A stretch of 36,116 nucleotides of DNA from Haplosporangium gracile (GCA_015499985.1 JAAAUF010000388.1:1-36116); one strand, 5' to 3'; numbered from the stretch's first letter, positions 1-10,621 are shown. Numbers and translations: made by a program. The notes: a model not told the origin generated them from the letters alone.

Positions 1-2
1 GT

Positions 3-1340
3 GACCAGCTTATCATTGCCAAGGAGGTAGCCCACCGTCTCGGTATGCAGCGTGTCATGTTGGATGCTGGCCACTTGGTTGACTCGGACAAGTCTGAGGA
101 CGAGGTCACCGAGCACGTCATCCGCGCTGACGGTTTCGCCCAGGTCATCCCCGAGCACAAGTACCGTGTCGTCGAACTGCTTCAGAAGCGCGGTATCCTT
201 GTCGGTATGACCGGTGATGGTGTCAATGATGCCCCCGCCCTCAAGAAGGCCAACGTCGGTATTGCTGTCCATGGATGCACCGATGCTGCGCGTTCTGCTG
301 CCGATATTGTCTTGCTCGCCCCCGGCCTGTCGACTATTGTCGATGGTCTGACTACCTCCCGTGCCATCTTCCAGCGCATGCGTTCCTATGCCCTGTATCG
401 AATTACATCAACGGTCCACTTTTTGATGTTCTTCTTTGTCGTCGTCATTGTCTATGACTGGTCTCTTCCCGCCCACTTGCTCATTCTCATTTGCATCCTG
501 AACGATCTCGCCACCCTCGTCATCTCTGTCGACAACGCCCAGGTATGTTTTCTTTCATTGTTTCTTCATGATTTTCTTTGATTTTTTTGCTTCTTTCTCA
601 CGGCTATCTTATTTATTACCATGGTTCCGCGAATAACTACGTCTTGTACTAATGACCCTCCTTATTTCCTCATTCCAATGACTCATTAGATCTCGGTCCA
701 CCCGGACAAGTGGAGAATTGGTCAGTTAATTACAATGTCGATTGTGTTGGGCCTTTGCTTGACTGCATTGTCTTTTGCTCATTTCTTCATCTTCTGGAAG
801 CATTTCGGTTACCGACCTATCAATGATGGGCCAGATAATGAGCGCCGCCTCGAGTCGATTATGTACCTTCACATCTCATCTGCACCCCATTTTGTGATCT
901 TCTCGACCCGCCTGACTGGCTACTTCTGGGAGAACTTACCCTCACCCTTGTTCGCTGTCGTGATTATCGGCACTCAGATCATTGCGCTGTTGATGGTTAT
1001 TTTTGGTGGTCTGACTCCCAAGGTCCCAGCTGGAGAGGCTATTGTTGTGCTGTGCATCTCATTCCTCTACTTTGTTGTGCTGGATCAAGTGAAGGTGTGG
1101 CTGTTCAGGACCTGGAGCTTTGAGATGACAGCTACCTTTGTGCCAACGAGCGGTCGTCGTCACAAGCTGGCTGCCAGGAAGGCTGCCAAAATTCAGCAGG
1201 ATCGCGTCTGGGAGAGCATTAATGCCGTGAGGAAGATTGCGGTTATGACGGCTGTTGTCTCGAGCTTCCAGGAGAAGGAGCAGCACCATGAGCAGCACCA
1301 TGCCGTTGCCGCTCCCTCGGCCATTTTCGAGGTCAAGTAA
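3..1340 (+). CDS. Plasma-membrane P-type H+-ATPase (P3A), C-terminal part; 5' end outside window
   Basis: This is the C-terminal 396 residues of a P3A proton pump, which hydrolyses ATP to export H+ across the plasma membrane. Exons are 3-542 and 690-1340; the 147-nt intron is phase 0 with a GTATGT donor. The first exon carries the P-type hinge motif TGDGVNDAP (about 210-236), followed by KKANVGIAV and TDAARSAADIVLL, both typical of H+-ATPases. Membrane helices follow (YRITSTVHFLMFFF, LLILICILNDLATLVIS, VLGLCLTALSFAHFFIFW, VVIIGTQIIALLMVIFGG, IVVLCISFLYFVVLDQVKVW). The ISVDNAQ / HPDKWRIGQLITMS stretch resembles plant-like P3A pumps, which some fungi carry in addition to the Pma1 type; I judge that from memory. 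The cytosolic tail is fairly short, His/Gln-rich and ends IFEVK. The phosphorylation-site Asp and N-terminal half lie before the window. Family is certain; subtype is less so. Confidence 0.93.
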
Positions 1341-2212
1341 AATTATACATAATAACATATACTTACATTTTGCCACCAAAAAAAAAAAAAAGAAGCGAGC
1401 TCACAATTGTGTCAGGTGATCAGAGTGCGATATCGCCTGAACCAATCATGAGCGATGCTTTTGAGACAGGGGAGTAGTGGCCTTGCTTGCGGTGGTTGAT
1501 CCAGATTGATGTGGAGTTGATAAAAGTCCGTTTTTTGATGATTGTACCAATGGGGAGCTGTCCCTGAGGACAGGCCACATAAGCCACCAACCTTTCTGAG
1601 TGTCTGTGTCTCCCACTCGCTGTTGCTTCCCTTTTTTCCCTCTCTCCCCCTCTCCTCCCGCCGCCCCTCCCGTCTCTCTCTCTCTCCCTTTTGACTGTTT
1701 GTGTCTTTCCCTTAGTCCCCTTTCTTTTTTTTTCTTCTCTCTCTCTTTCTGTGGCCCTTCCATAGTCCAACTGCAAAACCATCTCTACTCTCTCCATTCT
1801 TCATCGCCGCTGCATACTCTTACTTCATCTTCTTTTCGTCTTCTTTCCCCTTCCATTCTCTTCTCTTCCCTTTTCTCCTCTCCTCTCCTCTCCTCTCCTC
1901 TTTCTCCTACACACGCCCTTTTTACACACACAAACACAAACACATCGTTCCTCTATCCAGCAGTACTTACCTCCACTCTCTCTCTTCCTCACTCTCTCTG
2001 TCCGTTACACCTTACCTTCACCTTCACACTGGCTCTTTGACTTGGCCTTGTCCTATCTTCTCGTCTCTCTCTCACTCTCACTCTCTTTCTTTCTCTCTCT
2101 CTGCCAAGGTATTTAACATTTCTACAGAAAGAAGCAAAAAACACATACACCTCCTCGCACATATACTCACCGACTCCTTATATATATTAGAAAAAGAAAA
2201 ACCTTGGCGCAG
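1341..2212 (+). promoter_or_regulatory. Intergenic region: H+-ATPase 3' end, then CT-rich upstream/leader region of the SSK1-like gene
   Basis: No gene is supported here. After the H+-ATPase stop there is an A-tract at 1378-1391. CCAAT occurs at about 1443 and 1547, and an AGGGG stress-element-like pentamer near 1468; these are too short to be significant alone. From about 1600 to 2110 the + strand is almost pure pyrimidine, with TCCTC repeats at 1876-1900 and CACTCT/CTCTCT runs, as in the leaders of other genes in this window. TATATATATT lies near 2179-2188, only about 25 bases before the start codon, so it is probably within the leader rather than a working TATA box. Confidence 0.5.
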
Positions 2213-5200
2213 ATGGACTCGCCGCCAGTGCCCAAGAGCACGTTGTCTCCAACCAGTCATATCCCCGACGACAACAATAGCAATTCTACTACTACCACAA
2301 CAACAACAACGGCACTGCCATTATCGGACAACGACGACGACAACAGCAACGGCGACGACAGTGTGTTTAAGGAAGACACGCCTGCCACACCCGCCGCCAA
2401 TGGAGCAACAACACCCCCTTCTTCGTCTACCAGAGCGCGATCAACCGCGTCGCGATTCAAGATGCAAAGCAGACCCGCCCAGCTGATCAGGAACCTGCAC
2501 GCCAACTACTTCACTCCCCCTTCCTCCTCCACAGAGTGCCCTTCGTTTTCCTCTCCCGAAGCTACCACCGTCGGCAAGGTCATCCAGTCCATCCGCCGCA
2601 ACCTCTTTGCCTTTGGTGCCATCGTCTCTGTTGCAGGATGCGCCATCGTGATTGGACACGGGCGGGCAGGACACTATCTCCATGGAATTGGTCACCCGGG
2701 ATTGCTGGCCCAGGCCGCCTATCAAGGCTTGTTCGCAGTCGCCTGCTCTTGCCAATGGCTCAGGCCAATGTGGTCGTCATCATCATCACCATCCTCGTCG
2801 TCGTCGTCAACGAGGAGTACAGGCCATTCATCTGGAACCAGGAGCGACGACCCAAGCTCGCCCCTCGACACCAAACCAGCAGAGCCCACCATCAATGCTT
2901 CAGAATCATCGAATACCAACAACAGTACCAGTGCCACTCTCGAACAGTCTTCTACCTCAAATCCAACAGCAAAAGCAACAACTACAACAACCTCGCTTCA
3001 CAATACCACCTCATCATTCTTTATCTCGACATCATCCCGCTCTTCGCTTCCATACTGGATTTTGGGCTATGGCCTTTTGGGTCTCTTGGGTTTCACTCCT
3101 GCATTGACAGCTCATGGGTGGCGCTCGCTTGTTTGGAGCCCAGTCGTCATCCTCTCCACTCTCGTGCCCCTCTTTCTTGCACCTGTTCTCTTTGGCCTCG
3201 ACAGGATCTCAGCAGCGCTCTCCGAAGACACGGACCGACATAACGCAGAGCTAGATGAGCTTCAGGAACGCCACGAGATCTTGATGGAGGCATACCGGGA
3301 CGAGAACCTGCTCAAAAAGAATATCTTGCTTGAGACAGTCGGCAAGGAGGTCCAGGATGCTGCGACTCTCGCGATCGAGACTCTGCGCCAGATGACCCCC
3401 ACAAGTCTCTTCCCACCCAGCGTCTCCCGAGAACAACTCAGTCCGTGTACACTCCCCATTCCGATCACGAGTGTCCTTGGCCTGTTTACCACCATGAGAC
3501 ACCTGCAATACATCTCGAGAAATATGCAGCGCCTCTCTCGGGTCATGTTTACAGAGTACGTCCAGGGTATCGTCGAAAAGACTTCGCCTCATTACCACCG
3601 AGGTGAAAACGGCTTTGATGTAGGCGAATTTGTTCAGAGTCTTGGAGATCTCGTGTCGGCAGACGCCTCGTTAAAGGGAGTCGAATTTGTTATTTATCAC
3701 TCGGAATACGGCTTGAGCCATGTGCCCATCAAAGGAAGCGAAGAAAGCTGGAGACATGCCCTCATCAACGTAAGTTCCCTTTATTTCCACGCTAAACATG
3801 CCACCAGCCTAATTCCCTTCTGTCTACTTTATGATGCAAACCTCTTCATTTATTTTCTTTTATATTGATAGCTCATCAAAAGCATTATCGACTCTGCAAA
3901 GTCTGGTTCGACGGTTGAACTGTGTTTGGTTCTCTTTGCACTCCCACAGCCTGAGGTTGAGAAGAACAAGGTTATGGTCACGTTCGAGATCACCTATTAC
4001 CCTAATCCCACCTCGACTTCGAACGAGGACGATCTGGCCCAGCTGAACGCTCTCCTGGCGTCCAAGCTGGTTAAGGCCATGGGCGGAGCCCTTGAGATTC
4101 AGCAGATGGATGACTTTACTAAAAAGTTCATTGTCTCCGTCGAGGTCGAGATGAACCAAAGTGCGTTATTACAAGACGAGAGATCCACCTCCACCACTAC
4201 TAGTAGCACCCTCAAGGCTGATCAGGACTCACCATCATCTGTCCACCCCCTGGATCCAGCTGCCAAACCAGACGAACCCTTACAGCCAATTTCTATTCAA
4301 GGTCACCTTCAGCGATTGGAGAACATGCAAACAAAGTACCCAATGCACGAATCACAGCAGTTTTTCCAACAGCACCTCAAAACGCCTCTCGTATCGCCTT
4401 CTCCTCCTCCTTCATCGCCACCCTCAAAGCGTGAAGCAGGAACTCCAAAAGCCTCGACCGAACCCACAGTTTTGGAGCTGCTTCGATTCAGTCGCAAGCT
4501 TGGGGGCATCAAGGTTGTGTTGATGGCCAGAGAGCACTCTGCCTTTGGTGTTCGACTCCTTGGCTACTTGAAGACATGGGGGATCCACGTCACCACAAAG
4601 ACGATTCGCGATGCCGATGACGCTGAAGGAGAAGGCGAGAACGGATATGGGTTCACAACAGAGGATCCACAGACACTGACTGGTACCACCAAGCGTACCA
4701 ACTCTTCTTCATCTCTGAGCGGCAAATCTTCGGACTCTTCAGGAAAAACCGACGCTGCATCAGCATCAAAGTCGATCGGTAACCCAGCCTTTATTATGAT
4801 TGACGACGATGTCAAAGTTCTTGGGCAGCAAATCCTCAAGTTGCAGTCCACTCCTCCATCCCCCAGTCCAGGATCCACAACACCCAAGGGGCGGCCTACG
4901 CACCGAAGACATAAATCCATCACCTCGATCCAGCACACAAGCATCATCTATTTCACCAGCCTGCCGACCTTCAAACAGGCCAGAGACACCATCATGCTCA
5001 TCCTTGGTACCCAGATGCCTGGAATGCACTATAGTATCTCCAACACCTTGGCCGGTCATCCGCCAAGCCAAGGACCCTTGCCCTACATCTTGGTCCTTCC
5101 CAAGCCCGCAGGACCCCGACGTGTCTTGACCGCCATTCACACCGCTATCAATGTGCCTGTTCTGGATCAAACGTACAGTCCTATTGCGACCGCGCCGACC

Positions 5201-7563
5201 TCCCCAGCACCAATGGTTCGACACTTCAGCGCAGAGATCAACCCTTTCGACCGAGATCGAATTGTCTATGACCCCGTCTCACATCAAGCCTATGCACAGA
5301 CTACCCCACATTCGACCCAGAGTTCTCCAGGAAGCATGAGTCCCAACCATTCATCGACTTCGGATCAACGATATCGACGCGAGGTACGACAGTATGCCGA
5401 GCCTGGAGGAAGTGGTGGCATGGCGACCTATTCATCCGAAACTCAATCTCTCGGAGGAATAGGGTCTCCAGAGACACCGGGTGGGTCTCGCTTCATGGGC
5501 TCTCCAAACGGTATGCCAGTTCCTACCTCGGGCAACCAGCTCCAAGGAATATTGTTTGACCCTGCCGCATCGCGATCTCAAGGAACTTTGTCACCATCGC
5601 CTGGAGGACCTGGCCAAAGGAGGATTTCCAACGGAAGTGGTCGTTACTCCAGCCACGGGTCTGAGGGCAGTGCCTACGTGATCCCACCCGCTGCTGGAAT
5701 TGTTCAACACCAGCCCTTCTCAGCGATGCATGCACAGCGTACTGCCGATGCATTCGCTACAAAGGTCCAAACACCTTCTCCAGACCCAGCACCGACCACA
5801 ACCTCCCAATCGACCGTTCCCCCAGCAGGGTATATCCGCTTCAGCAATGGTCAGATGATGCGACCAGGCGGTGCTCGCTCCCCACTAGCTACCCCTCCCA
5901 CGATCATTCAGTCGCCTGGCATTTTGTTCTCGCCACCCACGACCCGGCACTCTGTCATGTCATCGTCCTCGCCCCAGCGATCTACTGAACCGTTAACGCC
6001 TCGCGGCGAGAACGGAGGTACTCACCGTATTATCGGCGCAGATAGCCCCAAGGGATCCCACCCCGTTTTGCACGGCTTACCTTCACCCTTGGCAGTCTCT
6101 GCAGCAGGAACGATTCTGCGGAACAGTCCAGGAGGAGCTACCTCCAGTTCTTCTGTTTCCAGTCATGGAACATCACCCCTTCCCCCTACCCCCGAAACTA
6201 CCGCCAACAGGAATCGAAGCGGTGCCGCCCCCGCCAAGAAGACCAAGGGCACTAGTGCCAAGGCCACGACTTCCTTGGTCAAAAGTGGAGTCGTCGAGCG
6301 TGTCAGCCCCCTCGTGAACGTGCTTATCGTCGAAGGTTCGCCACAGCGGATTCTATGGACCAGTCAAACCGCTCTACTTCACACACTGTCCAATTATACT
6401 AACAATTTTATTTTCCTTTATCTGCTTCTTGCCGTGAATAGATAACATGATTAACCAGACGATTTTGATCAAGTTTATGCAACGCCGAAAGATCAAGTTT
6501 GATGTCGCTTGTAACGGTAGAGAGGCCGTTGACAAGTGGCGTGTTGGTGGATTCCATTTGGTCCTGGTAAAAGCCTACTTTCCTCCATTTTGATTTTGTT
6601 TTTTTTTTAATTTTGATTTGTGAATATTCTGACACGCTTCACATTACTCGCAAACATGCTAACAAATCTGTCTTTGTTATGTCATAATAGATGGATATTC
6701 AAATGCCGGTCATGGACGGAATTGAGGCGACACGGGAGATTCGCCAGTTGGAAAAGGCGCAGAGGATTGGCGTGTTCCCGACCGACAAGCCCAATTCGAT
6801 TGGAAACACCATGAGTCTCATGGCAGCCTCGGCCTCGGCGTCTTCTTCAGCAACATCGCCCCAGGGAGCATCTACTCCATCGTCACCCTTCCGATCGCCT
6901 GTCATTATCGTGGCCTTGACAGCTTCTGCTGAGAGTGAGGAGTCGAGGAACACGGCATTGCTGGCGGGTTGCAATGACTATATCACCAAACCAATTGATC
7001 TGCCGTGGTTGGAGCGCAAGATTGTAGAGTGGGGTTGTATGCAGGCGCTGATTGACGTTGACGCCTGGAAGGAATGGAAGCGGGATCTGGACGGCACAAG
7101 CCCTGGAAGTCCCAGCGCCGGTCCCTCTGTAGGTGGAACTGTTGGAGCTTCGGCTGCGCTGAAGCTGTCGTTGGCGAATTCAGGAAAGTTGACGCAAGCT
7201 TCGCTCAGGAGACCGTCGAGCACTCGCTGGACCAAGGGCAACAAGGCCGCCGCCGCTGCTGCTGCCGCCGCCGTGGCCGCGAAGAACGCTGTGGCAGATG
7301 CAGATGCGGCCGCTGGATCTGGACCTGACAATGGCTCACCAGCACTCTCGCCCGCCAAGGCGAAGACAAAACCAAAGGCAGCTGTGTCAACGACAGCAGC
7401 AACATTTTTAACGAAGACGACGGCAGCTGCGGATAACGCGGTTGTTCCAATCTCGAAACCGTCGCCTGGAATTCCTTTGTCGACGACAAACGAGACGACT
7501 AGCATGGTTCAGAGTGATTCTTTAACTCTTGTTCCTGACGAGAATTCGCCCCTTGCTGTCTAA
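2213..7563 (+). CDS. SSK1: Ssk1/Mcs4-type response regulator with N-terminal membrane region and degenerate kinase-like region
   Basis: Ssk1-type receivers take phosphate from a Ypd1-like phosphotransferase and control the MAPKKK of the stress (HOG/Sty1) pathway. Exons 2213-3769, 3872-6335, 6442-6566 and 6691-7563 give 1672 aa. The start is the ATG at 2213; a TTG three codons upstream is not needed. Residues 1-130 are Ser/Thr/Asn-rich. Four hydrophobic segments (about 130-148, 163-182, 280-298, 307-328) are followed by a coiled coil (331-395). Residues about 460-612 resemble an eroded HATPase_c domain: an N-box-like LINLIKSIID and a G2-like MGGALEIQ, without DxGxG or a phospho-accepting His box. 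A long Pro/Ser-rich linker precedes the receiver (about 1333-1494): VNVLIVEDNMINQTIL, MDIQMPVMDG (phospho-acceptor D1384), ALTAS and KPIDLPW, with a Ser-rich insert after the RQLEKAQ segment as in known Ssk1 proteins. The tail is Ala-rich. Receiver assignment is firm; loss of kinase activity is inference. Confidence 0.9.
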
Positions 7564-7771
7564 CTGACAACAAGGTAACGGGCCACTGTACATTATTACT
7601 ATTTTTTTTTGTTTTGTTCATGTATCTGAATAATAAAAAAAAAACTAGCGCCAGCTTGACACCTCGTTGGCCATCAAGAAGAAATGCAAAAAGAAATAGT
7701 GCTTGTTCGAGTGTTGTTTACATGAACATGTGTATGCTTTACTTGTGTAAAGAAGACAAAAAGATTATGGA
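7564..7771. other. Convergent 3' region between SSK1-like and acyl-carrier-like genes
   Basis: No gene is seen. An AATAAA at about 7632-7637, 70 bases after the SSK1-like stop, sits next to an A-run and is a plausible + strand poly(A) signal. The remainder is the short gap to the stop codon of the minus-strand gene. Confidence 0.4.
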
Positions 7772-7772
7772 T

Positions 7773-8234
7773 TTATTTTTGAGAGTTAGTGACGAGGTCG
7801 ACAATATCTTGGAGGGTCTTGACTTTATCGGCCTGATCAATGGGGATATCAATATCGCCACCGAGTTTTTGCTCGATCTGATCCAGGAGCTGGTAGGTCT
7901 TGAAGATGTCCATTCCGAGGTCGTTCTTAAGATGGGCGGTGGGGGTGATCCTGGCCTTGAGCTCGTCGAGGACTTGTTGGGTGGGTGCGGGTGTGTAGTC
8001 TGGTGGAGGTTGGAGAAGCTGTTCAGCGGACTTGAGAACTAGGTCTTGGATCTTGGAGGGAATATGGGAGGGGGAGGAGTATTGACGATAGTTGGATAAA
8101 GAAGGGGTAAGGGAAAGCAGCAAGGAGGTAGTCGGGCGGTAAGAGGCTGCTGCTGCTCCTTTAGTAGGAGGTGTGACAGGAGTGAGGAGAGCACGGGTGA
8201 GGGTGGGTGTGCGGGTGATGAGATGTCTGAGCAT
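7773..8234 (-). CDS. Mitochondrial acyl-carrier-like protein lacking the phosphopantetheine serine
   Basis: A single-exon gene of 153 aa. MLRHLITRTPTLTRALL at the N-terminus is Arg/Ser/Thr/Leu-rich with almost no acidic residues, a good mitochondrial presequence, which is why I chose this start although the frame stays open upstream. Residues 75-150 align with mitochondrial ACP: ITPTAHLKNDLGMD, then a helix corresponding to the VELVMALEEEF region (YQLLDQIEQKL), then DIPIDQADKVKTLQDIVDLV. In ordinary ACPs the sequence after GLD is SLD, with Ser carrying 4'-phosphopantetheine. Here residues 109-112 read D-I-F-K, with codon ATC at 7907-7905, so that Ser is missing. The protein cannot carry an acyl chain at the usual site, so a structural role or a diverged ACP paralogue is more likely. 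Its stop codon lies inside an AATAAA on its own strand. Confidence 0.72.
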   Translation of the reverse strand: MLRHLITRTPTLTRALLTPVTPPTKGAAAASYRPTTSLLLSLTPSLSNYRQYSSPSHIPSKIQDLVLKSAEQLLQPPPDYTPAPTQQVLDELKARITPTAHLKNDLGMDIFKTYQLLDQIEQKLGGDIDIPIDQADKVKTLQDIVDLVTNSQK

Positions 8235-8768
8235 TGTTGTAGAAGGTGTCTGGTTGACTGTCTGTGAGTTGTATGAGGGGAGAGGGAGATGATGATGACG
8301 CCAACGAACGGCGAAAGCAATGAATGTGAAAGGAGAGAGAAAGAGAGAAGTAGCGAATGGGAGTGTGGGAAGGAGAGAAGTAAGATTGCTGATCAGATCA
8401 TGCCTACAAGCAGTGAGTGACTGGGCCATACAATTTGATGAGAGACAGGAACAGGCCGTGCCCCTTGGATTCAAATCACTCAGCTCCTTCAATCCCCTCG
8501 CCCCCTTCTTTGCTTTTTCCTGCTTTTGCCCTTTTTCTCTTCCTTTTCCTTTACCTTTTTGCCTATTCTTTTTCTTTTCTTTTCATTTCCTTTATCCCTC
8601 TTGCTGTCAACAACAGCCTCGCAACAAACCTCTTTCAGCAGACCTGTGCCCTCTGACTGCAGGATAGAATCGCTATCGCCATATTATCAAGTACTCAACC
8701 ACTGCTTAAGTGACCCAGTTAACACCCTCAATATACTACAAAAGAACAACAGTAACAATAGTCAAAAT
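8235..8768. promoter_or_regulatory. Divergent intergenic region of acyl-carrier-like and GT31-like genes
   Basis: Both flanking genes read outward. The left part (about 8325-8390) is purine-rich, hence pyrimidine-rich in the sense of the minus-strand gene. The right part (about 8500-8600) is pyrimidine-rich in the sense of the plus-strand gene. This matches the CT-rich leaders elsewhere in the window. No RNA gene or supported ORF is present. Confidence 0.45.
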
Positions 8769-10539
8769 ATGGCAACAAGCACACGCAGGACGGTCCGGGT
8801 GGCAGGCATCGTTCTGTCAACAATCTTCTTCCTCCTGATCCTCAACACCCTCTTCAGGCGCTCTTCCAGCAACCCTCACCCCACAAAACTCAGGTCAGTG
8901 CAGGGTTGGCATTGTCGTCTCCACAAATTCGAAAAACAAGGTTTCCACACTAACGCATACCATGTCATCTCTTGTTACACTCATCGAAAAACAAATTCAC
9001 GAACAGAGTTGAAGAGCCAGTGGTTGTGATCTTGGTTCACCCTTCACCGACACTCAACCGTGCCGCGAATTTCGAATTGAAACGAGCGATAGCGAGGACA
9101 TGGGCCAAGGATGTTGAGGACTTTGGGGCAAGTGTCTTCTTTGTAGGAGAACATGATGGAGAGACAGTGATGCGGAGACCAAGCGAGTTCCAGGGCCGTG
9201 CACAGTCTCTCTCGATGCGGTTTATGGATCCGGCTGATGATGCCGAAGAAGGAAATCCTGGAGGAGGCGGAAATGGGGGTAAAGGTGGAGGTTTTGCTGG
9301 TGATGATGGTGGTGCTGGAGGATCTGACGGTGCTGGAAAGGACTACTTCAAGCAGGAGCCCATGCGCAAGATGCTGATCCCTTCTATTCTTGAGAACGGA
9401 CAGGCCGACAGCGCATCTGGCTTGCTAAAGGTAATTGGACTTGCTTGCCTTATAAATAACTCTGTTTGTCTAACCAGACTGTAGTTGTAACCTGTGTGAC
9501 TTTGCTACTTCCCCTCGCCCTTGATTAGGCCTATCATTTTTTATACAATAACACAAACTGGTATGCAGGGCCCATGCTACACACCTACCCCTTCATCCTA
9601 ACCACCGACACCACACATTACATTCATGTCGAAAACCTCGTCACCACCCTACTATCTTCTCGCCCTCGCCGCCTCCTGACCATGAAAGACGACCACTCCT
9701 TCGCCGGATCTTTCTCCGAAGCTTCAGAATGCAGTGCCGAGGACTTTGGCGACAAAGTACCCCCTATCGTGAGCGACTATCAAAGCTCTACTGCCGATAA
9801 GAAGAAGACAGCTTCGTTGCAGCATACACATTGGACCTTATCCGGGACCCATTTGGTGTCGAGACAGTTGGTGGCACTGATCGGACCACACCTGCACCAA
9901 TGCGTCCTCAACGCTGGGTCTACCTCATCGTCGCCAGTCAACGGGGACTCTTCAGAGGATGGTGAAGCCTTCCAGGAATGTATCCAACAATGGGCTTCAC
10001 ACCCGCTCTTCTGGAAGAACGGGTACTGTGGTCGTCTTGCCGCCCTCCGATACGACGTCTCAGCCCTCAGCTCTCCTAGATCTTCCTCCTCTTACCCTCA
10101 TCCAACTTCCATGTCGTCATCACAAGGCTCGAGCCCATCCTCGTCTCCGAGATCAACCTATGAAATGTTCAAACGAAAAGACCGCAGAGGGCTCCTCCCA
10201 CCGTCGCCTTCGCCTGAAGATTTCGAGTCATTTTATCGGATGAAGCAACGCGAACGCGCTCAAGCCCAAGCCAGGAGGTCGGGGTCATACGACGAGAACG
10301 AAAACGACGATTCTGCAATTAATATTGGCAGTGATGACCAAAATAACCTGTCTTCTCACCAGAGAAACGGGAACACTGTCATCCGTGCGACAACGGCATC
10401 GGAGAACACGGCTGGACCAACAACACACTGGATCATCGGATCGGGATTGACCCAGCCAGATGATTTTACACTCCTCTATCAGACCCTTGTCGATCGCGAA
10501 GAAGACGACCACTCAGACAACAACAAAGACGACGAATAA
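8769..10539 (+). CDS. Type II membrane protein, probable GT31/Fringe-like glycosyltransferase
   Basis: Exons 8769-8893, 9007-9430 and 9529-10539 give 519 aa. A short basic N-terminus precedes one hydrophobic helix (about 12-29, VAGIVLSTIFFLLILNTLF), the layout of a Golgi type II enzyme. The luminal part begins VVVILVHPSPTLNRAANFELKRAIARTW and then FFVGEH, resembling the start of Galactosyl_T/Fringe domains (RRxAIRxTW ... FLLG). A Gly-rich insert follows (9258-9345). FILTTDTTHYIHVENL (about 205-220) aligns with the usual F(V/I)LKTDDDxFVNVxxL, so the DDD metal site appears altered to DTT. HWTLSGTHLVSRQL and EDGEAFQECIQQW could match the later G-x-GYVLS and ED(V) elements. The tail has Ser-rich and acidic segments. 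No substrate can be named; the protein may be a divergent or inactive family member. Confidence 0.55.
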
Positions 10540-10540
10540 A
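10535..10540 (+). terminator. Poly(A) signal AATAAA overlapping the GT31-like stop codon
   Basis: The stop TAA at 10537-10539 is contained in AATAAA. Only 82 bases separate this stop from the stop of the convergent ECM29 gene, so the 3' UTR is either very short or overlaps the neighbour. Confidence 0.5.
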
Positions 10541-10621
10541 TAACATCCGTTTTGAATCGACATATAAGTAAAGGTACGGAGTTCATAGTATGACAGTTCT
10601 TTCTATTGGCTACATTCAAGT

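Noticed and set aside
1402..1411. Perfect palindrome CACAATTGTG, with a weak inverted repeat following to about 1440
   Set aside because: At 10 bases it is too short to call an operator or a terminator in a fungal intergenic region.
1420..2040. ORFs on both strands in the region upstream of SSK1
   Set aside because: They are low-complexity Ser/Leu/Pro or Arg/Glu/Lys translations of a CT-rich leader.
2536..3243. + strand ORF of 235 aa inside the SSK1-like gene
   Set aside because: It is an alternative frame within exon 1 with odd composition and no family resemblance, whereas the exon 1 frame continues into the receiver.
6978..7505. Minus-strand ORF of 175 aa, Ala-rich
   Set aside because: It is the complement of the SSK1 receiver and Ala-rich tail; the poly-Ala results from GCC/GCT codon repeats read in reverse.
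8526..9029. Longer ORF extending upstream of the GT31-like ATG
   Set aside because: The upstream part is CT-rich leader (Phe/Leu/Ser runs). The ATG at 8769 gives a normal type II membrane start, and the 3' part reads through an intron.
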